Origin: UBA6115 sp964346355
Lineage (GTDB): Bacteria > Bacillota > Clostridia > Christensenellales > Aristaeellaceae
Assembly (NCBI GenBank): GCA_964346355.1
Contig: CAYFUH010000002.1
Location: 1-64,000 of the forward strand
Direction of reading: 5' to 3'
Length of the DNA: 64,000 nt
Below the pieces are notes generated by a model. It saw only the letters and a list, made by a program, of their open reading frames with translations. It was not told the DNA's origin and searched no databases. Shown in pieces: positions 52,749-61,969 of this stretch (within the stretch, counting starts at the first letter, position 1; each line of letters opens with the position of its first letter). The translations under genes and the position numbers were made by a program.

Positions 52749-53555
52749 CTATCTCCTGCCTGCCTGATGTCTTGCATAACAAAACAGATACTGCTGAATG
52801 ATACCGCTGACCCCTTGAAACTGCTCAAACGGGAAGCCGTCTTGAAATTCCGCTTCAAACACCCGCTGAATCCACACATCTACAGGAAAGGAATCCATGC
52901 GCTGATAGGCAAACAACATAATGCAGGCAGCCACTTTTTTGCCAATACCCGGCAGCTTTAACAGTTCCGCCTCCAACTGGTCGTCCGTCAGTGCGCCAAT
53001 CGCTGATAAATCTACGATGCCGTCCGCAATCATGTTGGTAGTGCCTTTAACATATTTTACGCGGTAACCCAGCCCGCAAGCGGCCAGATCTGCTTCGTCA
53101 GCCAAAGCTAATTGTACGGGTGAGGGAAACGCGAATGTCTCCTCATCAATCGGGGCTCCAAACCGCGCTGCCAACTGCGCCATACATCCCTTGATGGCCG
53201 GGATGGATTTACGCTGGGAGATAATGAAAGCGATGACCGTTTCAAAGGGGTCCTGACGCAGGATACGCAGTCCTTTTGCATACGTGTATGCCTTTGCGAT
53301 GTAGCTGTCCGGATGCGGTATCATGCCTTCAAGCGATGTGTAATCCCTCTGCAGATCAAAATACGATCGCCAGATTTGATCAAACGCTGTTGGACTGCAG
53401 TCAAAATCAAACACATCCGCGCCCAAATCCCTGATTGCTAAACGCCGATTTAAGGCAATCAATTCAAAATGGTGTTGATCCACCTCATAAAATCGGAATG
53501 ATTGCCCGCTGTTGGCGGTCAGTTTTAAGTTAAAAACCGGAATGTGTACCCTCAT
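52749..53555 (-). CDS. ogg: 8-oxoguanine DNA glycosylase (HhH-GPD family)
   Basis: A 268-residue base-excision repair glycosylase/AP lyase. N-terminal OGG domain (LTANSGQSFRFYEVD), the HhH-GPD motif LPGIGKKVAACIMLFAYQRMDSFPVDVWIQRV with catalytic Lys (GKK) and Asp (PVDVW) near 225-250. Start at ATG 53555 after GGAGG; an upstream TTG overlaps that site. Divergent from murI. Confidence 0.92.
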   Translation of the reverse strand: MRVHIPVFNLKLTANSGQSFRFYEVDQHHFELIALNRRLAIRDLGADVFDFDCSPTAFDQIWRSYFDLQRDYTSLEGMIPHPDSYIAKAYTYAKGLRILRQDPFETVIAFIISQRKSIPAIKGCMAQLAARFGAPIDEETFAFPSPVQLALADEADLAACGLGYRVKYVKGTTNMIADGIVDLSAIGALTDDQLEAELLKLPGIGKKVAACIMLFAYQRMDSFPVDVWIQRVFEAEFQDGFPFEQFQGVSGIIQQYLFCYARHQAGRR

Positions 53556-53605
53556 CGCGTCCTCCAATCACCGTCTTTTCATTGTAGCATACAGGTAAAG
53601 GCTGC

Positions 53606-53635
53606 TTGAGCGCAGTTTTCACGGTGTGTTATACT
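53606..53635 (+). promoter_or_regulatory. Promoter of murI
   Basis: -35 TTGAGC (53606-53611), 18-base spacer, -10 TATACT (53630-53635), 16 bases before the ATG. Confidence 0.6.
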
Positions 53636-53650
53636 TTTTCGGGAGGCAGT

Positions 53651-54424
53651 ATGAGCAAGGATTTACCGATTGGTTTTTTTGACAGCGGCATCGGCGGGCT
53701 GAGTATGCTGGCTGTTGCAATGAAGCAACTGCCCAACGAGCGGTTTATCTACTTAGGTGACAGCGCGCACGCGCCCTATGGGACAAAAACTGACGCCCAG
53801 GTGCGCGCCTTAACGATGAACGCTGTCAAACAATTGACCAATCGCGGCATCAAAGCCCTGGTGGTCGCCTGCAATACCGCGACCAGCGCGGGCATCAACG
53901 CCCTGCGGGATGCCTATCACTTCCCTGTCATTGGGATTGAGCCTGCCCTCAAACTGGCCCATGACACGCATCAAAATGGGGTGATTTTGGTGCTGGCGAC
54001 GCCGCTCACGGTGAAGAGCCAAAAATACCGCAGTTTGTTTGAGAAATACGGTCAGCACGCTCTCTCCCTGCCCAGCCCTGGCTTAATGGATTTTGTGGAG
54101 CGGGAAGAACTGGATATGCCCGCTTTGCATAACTATCTGGCGGATTTGTTCGCGCCGTACCAGGACCAGGTGATCGATTCGGTTGTACTGGGTTGCACAC
54201 ACTATTTGTTTCTAAAAAACGCAATCACGGCTCATTTGCCGGCGGGCACAAGGCTGTTGGACAGCAATGACGGGGTCACACGGCAATTGATTAAAAGATT
54301 GTCAGAGCAAGATTTGCTGGCAAGCCCGCATCAGCCTGCGCAGATTGACATCATCAGCACCGGTGGCGCTAAGAAGGAAGCGCAGCTGCGGCGGATGCTG
54401 AAGGTCGCTCAATCACTTTTTTAA
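53651..54424 (+). CDS. murI: Glutamate racemase
   Basis: A 257-residue enzyme supplying D-glutamate for peptidoglycan. FFDSGIGGLSML at the start, catalytic Cys pair in ACNTATSAG and LGCTHYLFL. Start at 53651 after GGGAGG; the longer frame upstream overlaps its own promoter. Convergent with, and overlapping by 4 bases, the riboflavin kinase module. Confidence 0.96.
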   Translation: MSKDLPIGFFDSGIGGLSMLAVAMKQLPNERFIYLGDSAHAPYGTKTDAQVRALTMNAVKQLTNRGIKALVVACNTATSAGINALRDAYHFPVIGIEPALKLAHDTHQNGVILVLATPLTVKSQKYRSLFEKYGQHALSLPSPGLMDFVEREELDMPALHNYLADLFAPYQDQVIDSVVLGCTHYLFLKNAITAHLPAGTRLLDSNDGVTRQLIKRLSEQDLLASPHQPAQIDIISTGGAKKEAQLRRMLKVAQSLF

Positions 54425-54813
54425 TGCGCGGCAAACCATTCTTTGGCAATTCTGATGTCCTTCATCATTTCAACCCGCATCGCTTCCTTGGTGTCAAAGG
54501 TTAATTCCGGGCGGATGAAATGCAAATAGCGCACGCGCACGCGCTGGTCATACAATTCCTCATCAAAATCAAACAAGTGAATCTCTATGGTGGGTAATCC
54601 GCCCGGTACCGTGGGGTGGTCCCCCTGGTTAAGTACGCCCTGCACCACGCGGTTGTTTTGATCCAGCAGGACAAGGTCCGCGACATACACGCCATCCGGC
54701 AGCTTGGTTTCCCCGGGCACATAGGGAATATTAACCGTGGGCACGCCCAGCTTGCGGCCAACCCTTTTGCCCCGTACAACAACGCCGTCCCGTTCTGTCA
54801 AATACTTCATCAA
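54421..54813 (-). CDS. Stand-alone riboflavin kinase domain protein
   Basis: 130 residues matching only the C-terminal flavokinase domain of RibF: GKRVGRKLGVPTVNIP (GxxxG...PTxN) at about 15-30, LPDGVYVADL, and TIEIHLFDFDEELYDQ with catalytic Glu region. The N-terminal FAD synthetase domain found in normal bacterial RibF is missing. It may make FMN alone or be a paralogue beside a full RibF elsewhere. Starts between two genes with no cognate rib operon. Confidence 0.85.
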   Translation of the reverse strand: MMKYLTERDGVVVRGKRVGRKLGVPTVNIPYVPGETKLPDGVYVADLVLLDQNNRVVQGVLNQGDHPTVPGGLPTIEIHLFDFDEELYDQRVRVRYLHFIRPELTFDTKEAMRVEMMKDIRIAKEWFAAH

Positions 54814-54850
54814 TTAAAAAACTCCTGAAGATAAACTTGGCTAAAAACTG

Positions 54851-54876
54851 TTTAAAAAACCGCCATGACGGCGGTT
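54851..54876 (-). terminator. Terminator after tRNA-Val
   Basis: Minus strand AACCGCC (54870-54876) pairs with GGCGGTT (54858-54864), followed by TTTTTAAA; it overlaps the encoded end of the tRNA transcript by design of position. Confidence 0.85.
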
Positions 54877-54877
54877 G

Positions 54878-54953
54878 TGGTGGTCTGTACTGGACTCGAA
54901 CCAGTGACCCCATCGATGTGAACGATGTGCTCTACCAACTGAGCCAACAGACC
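54878..54953 (-). tRNA. tRNA-Val (anticodon CAC), CCA encoded
   Basis: Minus-strand cloverleaf: acceptor GGTCTGT/ACAGACC, D stem GCTC/GAGC, anticodon stem CATCG/CGATG with loop TTCACAT (anticodon CAC), T arm ACTGG-TTCGAGT-CCAGT. Discriminator A and encoded CCA. Decodes GTG. Confidence 0.97.
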
Positions 54954-54966
54954 GGGTGCAATAGAG

Positions 54967-54995
54967 ATAATAGCACCCAAACGGGCATCCGTCAA
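54967..54995 (-). promoter_or_regulatory. Promoter of tRNA-Val
   Basis: -35 TTGACG (54990-54995), 17-base spacer, -10 TATTAT (54967-54972), 13 bases before the tRNA. Confidence 0.85.
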
Positions 54996-55012
54996 GCGCA
55001 AATAACACCTCA

Positions 55013-56383
55013 CTATCGCAGAATCAGGCGGGTCAGCCATGTCTTCCATTTTGAGGAGGGCAGGTACCGGGCAGAGATATCCGGCCTGGGATGTTTTTTA
55101 AGGATGCCGCGGTAATGGGTAAAGGTATCAAAGCTGCGCTTGCCATGATAGCTGCCCATCCCGCTTTCCCCCACACCGCCAAAAGGCAGGTTGGGATTGC
55201 TGTAATGCAGCACTGTGTCGTTGATGCAGCCGCCGCCAAAGGAGATATCCCGCAAAACCTTGTCCTGCGTGTCCTTGTTGTTGGTAAATAGATACAAGGC
55301 CAGCGGCTTTTCAAAGGTCTTGATGATCTGGATTGCGTCATCCAGGCTTTGATAGCTTGCAACAGGCAGCACCGGTCCAAAGATTTCCTCTTTCATCAAA
55401 TCGCTGTCAAGCGTATCCAATTCAACAAGCGCCGGGGCAATAAAAAGGCCGTCTGCTTCCCCGCCCCAGACCTTGCCTTCCTTTGCCAGCAGGGCCTTGA
55501 TGCGCTTGGCATGCTTTTCATTGATGATGCGCGCGAGCTGCGTCCCATCCCCAGACATGCGGCGGATTTCTGCCTTCAGCGCATCCATCAGGCTGTCTTT
55601 CACCGTCTCCTGTACCAGCAGGTAATCCGGCGCGACACAGGTCTGGCCGGCGTTTAGCAGTTTGCCAAAAGCAATCCGCCTGGCAGCCAGCGCGATATCA
55701 GCTGTTTCATCCACAATCACAGGGGATTTTCCGCCCAGTTCCAGGGTCACCGGGGTTAAGTGCTTCGCAGCCGCGGTCATCACCACTTTGCCAACCTGGA
55801 CGGATCCTGTAAAGAAAATATAATCAAAGCGTTGCGCAAGCAGCGCGGTGTTCTCCGCCCTCCCGCCGGTGACCATGGACACGTGTTTTTGCGCAAACAC
55901 CTGCTGGATGATTTTTTGCATCACTTCCGAAGTATGCTTCGCATCAGCAGAAGGCTTCAGCACCACACAGTTGCCTGCGGCAACCGCCGCAATCAACGGC
56001 ACCATGGACAATTGGAACGGATAGTTCCAGGGGGACATCACGAGGCAAACGCCATAAGGTTCTGGCGATAAAAAGGAAACTGCCGGCATTTGGGCGATGC
56101 CGGTTTTTACCCGTTTGTGTTTCGCGTATTTGGGCAGGTTGCGCTTCATCAGGCGCAATTCGTGCAGCACAATGCCGATTTCCGTCAGGTAGGCTTCCTC
56201 ATTGGACTTGTGCAAATCCCCATACAAGGCGCCCGCAATCTCCTGCTCCATCTCTTTGATGGCCCGCTGCAGTTTTGTCAGGTGCTCCAACCGAAAGGCC
56301 AGGCTTTTGGTCGTGCCGGATTCAAAAAACTGTCGTTGTTTCATGACAATATCTATGATTACATCGTGACTGGCAGTCATCAT
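55013..56383 (-). CDS. Aldehyde dehydrogenase (class 3 type)
   Basis: A 456-residue NAD(P)-dependent aldehyde dehydrogenase. MSPWNYPFQLSMVPL, FFTGSVQVGKVV, LELGGKSPVIV with catalytic Glu, and NAGQTCVAPDY with the nucleophile Cys. The short length and lack of an N-terminal extension resemble class 3 fatty-aldehyde dehydrogenases. Start at tandem ATGs 56381-56383 after AAGGAGG. Substrate not determinable. Confidence 0.93.
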   Translation of the reverse strand: MMTASHDVIIDIVMKQRQFFESGTTKSLAFRLEHLTKLQRAIKEMEQEIAGALYGDLHKSNEEAYLTEIGIVLHELRLMKRNLPKYAKHKRVKTGIAQMPAVSFLSPEPYGVCLVMSPWNYPFQLSMVPLIAAVAAGNCVVLKPSADAKHTSEVMQKIIQQVFAQKHVSMVTGGRAENTALLAQRFDYIFFTGSVQVGKVVMTAAAKHLTPVTLELGGKSPVIVDETADIALAARRIAFGKLLNAGQTCVAPDYLLVQETVKDSLMDALKAEIRRMSGDGTQLARIINEKHAKRIKALLAKEGKVWGGEADGLFIAPALVELDTLDSDLMKEEIFGPVLPVASYQSLDDAIQIIKTFEKPLALYLFTNNKDTQDKVLRDISFGGGCINDTVLHYSNPNLPFGGVGESGMGSYHGKRSFDTFTHYRGILKKHPRPDISARYLPSSKWKTWLTRLILR

Positions 56384-56426
56384 GATATCCTCCTTCAATC
56401 AAGATTTGCTGGCTGTGATGCCTGCT

Positions 56427-56455
56427 ATTATAATCCACCCGGAAAGATTTGTCTT
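56427..56455 (-). promoter_or_regulatory. Promoter of the aldehyde dehydrogenase gene
   Basis: -35 AAGACA (56450-56455), 17-base spacer, -10 TATAAT (56427-56432). Divergent from the DUF4956 promoter. Confidence 0.6.
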
Positions 56456-56490
56456 GTGAGCGCGCTTTCCCGGGTCTGATGCGCTTTTGT

Positions 56491-56518
56491 TTGCCAAACC
56501 CCTGCTTTAATGTATAAT
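56491..56518 (+). promoter_or_regulatory. Promoter of the DUF4956-VTC-rlmD genes
   Basis: -35 TTGCCA (56491-56496), 16-base spacer, -10 TATAAT (56513-56518), 36 bases before the ATG. Confidence 0.75.
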
Positions 56519-56554
56519 ACCAGAGGTATCTATTTGTTGCATGGAGGTCATTGA

Positions 56555-57262
56555 ATGGGCATTTTAGCACAGCTGGCGCAGCCAGGGAATGTGAGCAAAA
56601 CGGACATCGCGCTGGGCACCTGGTGGTCCGACCAGTTTTCGCGCATCACAACCATTGATGTTATTACAGTGCTGGTCTTCGCGTTAATCAGCAGCGTGGT
56701 GATTTCGCTGGTTTACCGCAAGACATACCGTGGCGTGTTATATAACCCCACGTTTTCAACCACCCTTATATTACTGACTTTGGTCACGTCCCCTGTGGTG
56801 ATGGCCATTGGTTCAAACGTCGCCCTGTCCATGGGCATGGTGGGCGCTCTGTCCATCGTCCGTTTCAGGACGGCGGTCAAGGACCCGATTGACACAGCCT
56901 ATATGTTCTGGTCCATTACCATGGGCATTCTGATTGGCTCAAAGCTGTACATCATTTCTCTCATTGTGGTCACCGTTATTACCGTGATGATGATCGCGCT
57001 GTCCTTTGTGCGCATGCGCACCAATGAGAACTATCTGATGGTGCTGCACTATGACCCAAGCGCTGAGCAGGAGATTGACGCGGAATTGCACCGCGGCGTG
57101 AAAAACTACCGCGTGCGCAGCAAGACCATTACCCGCTCCGGGGCAGAGATGACCATTGACCTGCGCCTCAGCCAGCGGGTGGACATTGTCAGCCATATGC
57201 TGGACATCCCCGGCGTATATGACGCCACCTTGGTCGCGGTTCAAAACGAGACAGCAGTCTGA
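56555..57262 (+). CDS. DUF4956 membrane protein
   Basis: 235 residues with four or so membrane helices between about 30 and 150 and a cytoplasmic C-terminal domain. VGALSIVRFRTAVKDPIDTAYMFW is the family signature block. DUF4956 is usually paired with a VTC domain protein, as here, and is believed to cooperate in an envelope polymer or phosphate process; not characterised. ATG follows GGAGG. Confidence 0.88.
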   Translation: MGILAQLAQPGNVSKTDIALGTWWSDQFSRITTIDVITVLVFALISSVVISLVYRKTYRGVLYNPTFSTTLILLTLVTSPVVMAIGSNVALSMGMVGALSIVRFRTAVKDPIDTAYMFWSITMGILIGSKLYIISLIVVTVITVMMIALSFVRMRTNENYLMVLHYDPSAEQEIDAELHRGVKNYRVRSKTITRSGAEMTIDLRLSQRVDIVSHMLDIPGVYDATLVAVQNETAV

Positions 57263-57267
57263 TACCG

Positions 57268-57969
57268 ATGCCGCCATCTGTTCGCCATGAATTGAAGTTT
57301 TACATCAATGCCGCGCAGTACGAGGTGCTGTCGCGCACGCTTCGCGCGCTGCTTGATAAGGACAAGCACGCGGATGAGCATGGCAACTACCATATCCGCT
57401 CCCTTTATTTTGATACCATTTTTGATGACGCCCTGCACGAGAAGATTGCGGGCACACAAAACCGCAACAAATACCGTATCCGTATTTACAATTGCTCGGA
57501 CAGTTTCATCCGCATGGAATGCAAAAGCAAATACGGCAACTATATCGCCAAGCGTCAAGCCAATATCAGCCGGGACTTGTGCGAGCAGCTGATGACCGGT
57601 GACCCATCCGGGCTTGAGAATACCTCAAGCGGCCTGTTGCGCGAGGTCTTCCGTGAAATGCGTCTGCATTTGCTTCGGCCGGTTGTGATTGTGGATTACA
57701 TCCGGGAAGCCTATTTGCACCCGGTGGAGGACGTGCGCATCACCTTTGACAAACAGCTGCGCACAGGCCTTTTCTCTCACGATTTGTTTAACCCCAACCT
57801 GCCCACCATTTCACCTTTGTCTCAAGACCAGGTGATCCTGGAAGTCAAGTTCAACAACTATCTGCCTGCCTATTTAAAAGAGGTGCTGAGTTTAGCAGCC
57901 GGCTGGTCCCAGCGCAGCGCTATTTCAAAATACACCTTATGCCGTCAATTTGAAGGCAAGGAATACTGA
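57268..57969 (+). CDS. VTC-domain (polyphosphate polymerase-like) protein
   Basis: A 233-residue VTC tunnel domain: RHELKFYINAAQYEVL, YHIRSLYFDT, KYRIRIYN and RMECKSKYG supply the basic residues that line the active-site tunnel in yeast Vtc4, and ILEVKFNNYLPAYLKE is typical near the end. In bacteria this domain is commonly fused or adjacent to CotH kinases; no CotH is present here. 5 bases after DUF4956. Confidence 0.9.
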   Translation: MPPSVRHELKFYINAAQYEVLSRTLRALLDKDKHADEHGNYHIRSLYFDTIFDDALHEKIAGTQNRNKYRIRIYNCSDSFIRMECKSKYGNYIAKRQANISRDLCEQLMTGDPSGLENTSSGLLREVFREMRLHLLRPVVIVDYIREAYLHPVEDVRITFDKQLRTGLFSHDLFNPNLPTISPLSQDQVILEVKFNNYLPAYLKEVLSLAAGWSQRSAISKYTLCRQFEGKEY

Positions 57970-58012
57970 CAACACTTGATCTGATCCACCGCATGACCAC
58001 ATGGAGACAGGC

Positions 58013-59341
58013 GTGACACACACCCAACAACCGTTCGTCTGCACCATTGAAAGCCTGGGCTTTTCCGGCGAAGGAATCTGCCGGCATAAAGGCCAGGTTG
58101 TTTTTGTTCCCCATGCACTGCCCGGGGAAAAAGTGGAAGTGCAGATCATCAGGCGCAGAAAAAATTACGCTTTTGCCAAAAACTTAAAGGTGCAAACGCC
58201 CGCGCCTGAACGGGTAGAGCCAATGTGCCCGCATTTCTTTGCATGCGGCGGATGCGCAGCGCAGCATATGGTCTATGGGCTGCAACTGCTGTTTAAGCAA
58301 CAAGGCATCCAAGACAACCTGAAACGGGTTGCGAACATTGCGCTACCAGCCAATGCCACCATCGGAATAGCCACGCCCTATCATTACCGCAACAAAACAA
58401 GCTGGAAGGTGGGCCTGGTTGATGGTACCGCTGCTGCTGGTTTTTATGCCCCAGCCAGCCATGACCTGGTGAGGGTAGATACCTGCCTGATTGCAAGCAT
58501 GCCCTCCAACAAGGCCAAAGATGCGGTTGTGTCTTGGCTTCATGACGGTCTATTACATGGTCAACTGCATCAGGATCTGCCGATTGATCAGTTCGTCACC
58601 CGTACCAACCAGGCTGGTGAATTGGCAGTGATTCTGCACCTGACTTCAAAAAACGTGCCGCGCGTGGATGTGCTGATTGATAAGCTTCAACAAGCAGTGC
58701 AAACCCTGGTGTGCGTTTGCGCAGTGGATGATACAAACAAGATGCAGACGCTGTTTGGCGCACCCTTGATAAAAGAAAGCATGTTAGGCATTCATTTCCA
58801 GCTTTCCCCTTTCTCCTTCTTCCAGGTCAATCATAAGGTGTGCGAAAAGATGTATACCTACGCGCTCAAACAGGCAATTCAAAGTGAAAATGACACCCTG
58901 ATTGACCTGTATTCCGGCGTGGGCACCATCAGCCTGATTGCAGCCAGCAGATGCCGGGCTGTGATTGGGATTGAACGAAACAGGCAAGCTGTCACGGATG
59001 CCCGTCAAAACGCGGCCAACAACCAGATTACAAACGCCGTTTTCCACGCAGGGGACGCGGAGGTGATTCTTCCCTCCCTGGTGAAACAGGGCTTAAATGC
59101 CGATGCTGTCATCCTGGACCCGCCGCGCAAAGGCGCGCACGCGGACGTATTAAAGGCCATCGCGCAGGCGCAGCCGCAGCGCATTGTATACATCAGCTGT
59201 CATCCCGCCAGCCAGGCGCGGGACGCCGCCTTGTTAATGGGGATGGGCTATGAGGCCATTTCTTCCCAGCCCTTTGACATGTTCTGCCAGACGGCTGAGG
59301 TTGAAAACGTAATGACCTTCATCAAGAAAAAAGACCGTTAA
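58013..59341 (+). CDS. rlmD: 23S rRNA (uracil-C5)-methyltransferase, RlmD/RlmCD family
   Basis: About 442 residues. N-terminal TRAM domain (about 5-60), 4Fe-4S cysteines in CPHFFACGGC plus a later Cys, SAM-binding LIDLYSGVGTISL, LDPPRKG and catalytic Cys in YISCHPASQARD. Single-copy Bacillota enzymes of this family usually modify both U747 and U1939. Start chosen at GTG 58013 because GGAG (58003-58006) lies 6 bases upstream; ATG 58001 would include that site. Confidence 0.9.
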   Translation: MTHTQQPFVCTIESLGFSGEGICRHKGQVVFVPHALPGEKVEVQIIRRRKNYAFAKNLKVQTPAPERVEPMCPHFFACGGCAAQHMVYGLQLLFKQQGIQDNLKRVANIALPANATIGIATPYHYRNKTSWKVGLVDGTAAAGFYAPASHDLVRVDTCLIASMPSNKAKDAVVSWLHDGLLHGQLHQDLPIDQFVTRTNQAGELAVILHLTSKNVPRVDVLIDKLQQAVQTLVCVCAVDDTNKMQTLFGAPLIKESMLGIHFQLSPFSFFQVNHKVCEKMYTYALKQAIQSENDTLIDLYSGVGTISLIAASRCRAVIGIERNRQAVTDARQNAANNQITNAVFHAGDAEVILPSLVKQGLNADAVILDPPRKGAHADVLKAIAQAQPQRIVYISCHPASQARDAALLMGMGYEAISSQPFDMFCQTAEVENVMTFIKKKDR

Positions 59342-59374
59342 TGATTCGGTATTACAAAAAGGAATTGTGTAAAT

Positions 59375-60715
59375 TTGTCTGAAACCAGGTTGTTCGCGCC
59401 AAAGGCCATCCGCAGGATGCTCATCCCGCTTGTGTTTGAGCAGCTGATGATTGTGCTGGTTGGGCTGGTGGATACCGCGCTGCTGTCTGGCGTCAACCAG
59501 TCCTCCCTGGCTGCTTTTTCTTTGGTGGACAGCATCAACCAGCTGTTGACACAATTCTTCCTGGCCATTGGCGCAGGCGGCGCCATCATCGCAGCGCAGT
59601 ATTTGGGGCGTGAGGACAGAAAAGGCGCTGAAAACACTGCCAACCAGGCCGCCTTGATGGTGTTTGCGATATCCACCTTGATCGCGGTGCCGGTTATGCT
59701 GCTCAAAAATCCCATTTTGCAATTGTTGTATCCAAAAATCGAGATGGGCATCAGACAACCCGCCCAGCAATACCTGCTGTTGACGGCCATCTCCTATCCC
59801 TTCTTCGCGCTGTACAACAGCGGCACCAGCATGCTGTACGCCCAAGGCTTCAGCAAGCTGTCCATGACGACTTCCATCACCATGAACACAGGCAAAATCC
59901 TGATGAACTATGTGTTTATCACCATGTGGAAGATGGATATAAAGGGCGCGGGCTTGGCCACCATCCTCTCCCGTATGATTGGCGCTGTGATGGTAACCTG
60001 GTTTTTGATGGATCAGCACGCGCCCATCCATTATACAAGGCCGTTTAAACTCAGTTTCCGCTGGTCTGCCATCAAACGCATCCTGACGGTCGCTTTGCCC
60101 AGCGGCTTTGAGAACATCATCTTTTTAACCTGCAAGCTCATCATCGGCATCATGATCGCGGGTTATTCCGGCGCGATGATTGCGGCCAATGCTGCCGCAA
60201 ACACCATTTCCACCTATATCAGCGTACCTGCCAATGCCATCAACCTGGTCACCATTACCATCATCAGCCAGTGCATTGGCGCCGGGCGCGGCGCGGAAGC
60301 CAAGCGCATCAGCAAAATACTGCAAATTGGCACCATCGCATCCCTGGCTGTAACCAGCGCGCTGGTGGCCACTTTTATCAACCCCATCATCAGCATGCTC
60401 AAACTAAGCCCGGAAGCCTTTGAGCATACCCGGCAGATTATGCTGGTGTATTGTGTGATGTCCGTCATCATTTGGACGCCGGCCTTTGGCCTGCCCAACA
60501 GCCTGCGCGCGGCAGGAGATAACCGCTACGTAATGTACGCAGCGGTTTTCAGTGTGGTTGTATTCAGGTTGCTTGGCTCATGGGTGCTGGGCAATCTGTT
60601 GGGTCTTCAGGTGCACGGCATCTGGTACGCCATGTACCTGGATTGGGCTGTGCGCTCCGCCTTTTTTATCCACCGTTTTATCAGCGGCAAGTGGCTGCTG
60701 CACCGCCTCGTTTAA
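59375..60715 (+). CDS. MATE family efflux transporter
   Basis: 446 residues, about twelve membrane helices in two MATE halves (IPLVFEQLMIVLVGLVDTALLSG at the N terminus; LPSGFENIIFLTCK in the second half). Exports organic cations or drugs by Na+ or H+ antiport. The only in-frame start appears to be a TTG after AAGGAA with long spacing. Converges on and overlaps the next gene by 4 bases. Confidence 0.9.
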   Translation: MSETRLFAPKAIRRMLIPLVFEQLMIVLVGLVDTALLSGVNQSSLAAFSLVDSINQLLTQFFLAIGAGGAIIAAQYLGREDRKGAENTANQAALMVFAISTLIAVPVMLLKNPILQLLYPKIEMGIRQPAQQYLLLTAISYPFFALYNSGTSMLYAQGFSKLSMTTSITMNTGKILMNYVFITMWKMDIKGAGLATILSRMIGAVMVTWFLMDQHAPIHYTRPFKLSFRWSAIKRILTVALPSGFENIIFLTCKLIIGIMIAGYSGAMIAANAAANTISTYISVPANAINLVTITIISQCIGAGRGAEAKRISKILQIGTIASLAVTSALVATFINPIISMLKLSPEAFEHTRQIMLVYCVMSVIIWTPAFGLPNSLRAAGDNRYVMYAAVFSVVVFRLLGSWVLGNLLGLQVHGIWYAMYLDWAVRSAFFIHRFISGKWLLHRLV

Positions 60716-61632
60716 CCGATAATCATCCGGTTGAGTACCCTGTCCAAGGTGTCGTGCGGTTCCCCCACCAGGCCCACCAGCAAATAAGTATCGTTTAAAG
60801 CGTCATATTTCAAATCGCTTAAAAACCGGAAATTCTCGATCTTGCCGGTGGAGTTGACGTGCATGCGCGGCCCGGTGCAGTGGTGCAGCATGGTACCAAT
60901 GTAGATATGCTGCGCATCCTTGTAGGTGATGGGCATGTCCTGCGCGATCAACTCATTGACTTCTGCCTGGATCTCCGGGATGTCGATGCTCTCCACACGA
61001 TCAAAGCGCAGGTAGAACCCGCGCTGCACATCGCCGTGGGTGTATTTGCCCACGTTTCTGCTTAGGAGGGCGTGCTCTGTCAAATCCTCCGCCGTATGCG
61101 CCATGCGCCGGTATTTGATGGAGGAGAAGACGGTTTTTGCGATATCAGCCGGCTCCGGCCCAAAGACAGTGGGCCGGGTGACGATGATCTCGTCCCCGAT
61201 GCCAATGAGCAGAGCGGCGTTGAAGTTGATCAAGGGATAGATCAATTCGAAATGCTCAATCACCACGCGCTTGCCCTTTTCCAGGGCAAACAGCACCGCT
61301 TCGGCCAGTTGAGGCAGGGAGGTGAAGGCGGATTCAAAGCGCACATCCATGTGGTAGGTATGCGCCTGGTAAAACCCGGTTGTGTCAATATCCAGCAGCG
61401 GCAGGGGGCGCACGTTGACGCCGTTGTCGTCGTTGGTCAACTCCAAGCCCGGGAACATGCCCTTGATCAGCAGGCTTTTCCCGCTGCCCGCGTCGCCAAT
61501 GATGCCGATTAAGCGGTCAAAGGCGCTCAGGTGGCGCTGGGCGATATCCCGGCCAATTTGCACCATGCGGCTATAACCGCGCGGCGCGAAATAGACGCTG
61601 TACAAAGGCTCCTGGCTGATCAGCTGGCTCAT
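60712..61632 (-). CDS. P-loop protein with AlaRS second-additional-domain-like C terminus
   Basis: 306 residues. An N-terminal P-loop GDAGSGKSLLIKGMF (about 46-60) and a following Walker-B-like hydrophobic strand define a nucleotide-binding domain; the C-terminal half (about 170-300, AHTAEDLTEHALLSR and HHCTGPRMHV) resembles the annotated alanine-tRNA synthetase second additional domain. Function unknown. It lies next to DUF4387, AtuA and methylaspartate ammonia-lyase, a repeated association in anaerobes. Confidence 0.7.
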   Translation of the reverse strand: MSQLISQEPLYSVYFAPRGYSRMVQIGRDIAQRHLSAFDRLIGIIGDAGSGKSLLIKGMFPGLELTNDDNGVNVRPLPLLDIDTTGFYQAHTYHMDVRFESAFTSLPQLAEAVLFALEKGKRVVIEHFELIYPLINFNAALLIGIGDEIIVTRPTVFGPEPADIAKTVFSSIKYRRMAHTAEDLTEHALLSRNVGKYTHGDVQRGFYLRFDRVESIDIPEIQAEVNELIAQDMPITYKDAQHIYIGTMLHHCTGPRMHVNSTGKIENFRFLSDLKYDALNDTYLLVGLVGEPHDTLDRVLNRMIIG

Positions 61633-61644
61633 GAAATCCCTTTC

Positions 61645-61968
61645 TTAATCCGGCATCTCAACCTGGATGGAAAGCAGGGGCGCATGTTGCTGCGCGCCGT
61701 ATACATCCGTCTCCCCCAGGTCGCCTGAGCACATCGGGCGGACAATGGTCACTTTGATCGCGTGCGCCGGCTCAAAGTGAACAATTCCGATGACCTTATC
61801 GGGCGTGATCTGGTAGAGCCTGCAGATCAAATCTTCATTGATGATGTTGTTTTGGCTGACGTAGTGGTAATTCTCGGCAGAATTGAACATCAAGTCCATA
61901 GTCAGTTCATATGGCCCGCTGTTTTTGCTGCGGATGATGTTCGTCAGCTCTGTAATGTTTTTTGTCAT
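61645..61968 (-). CDS. DUF4387 domain protein
   Basis: 107 residues from ATG 61968, chosen because GGAGG lies 6 bases upstream; the longer open frame is rejected. Contains SKNSGPYELTMDLMFNS and HFEPAHAIKVTIVRPMCSGDLGETDVYGAQQHAP, the DUF4387 pattern. This small protein is a usual partner of AtuA. Function unknown. Confidence 0.88.
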   Translation of the reverse strand: MTKNITELTNIIRSKNSGPYELTMDLMFNSAENYHYVSQNNIINEDLICRLYQITPDKVIGIVHFEPAHAIKVTIVRPMCSGDLGETDVYGAQQHAPLLSIQVEMPD

Positions 61969-61969
61969 C

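Noticed and set aside
59234..60031. Minus-strand open frame opposite rlmD and the MATE gene
   Set aside because: Both plus-strand genes have clear families; the frame is Gln/His-rich as expected of a shadow.
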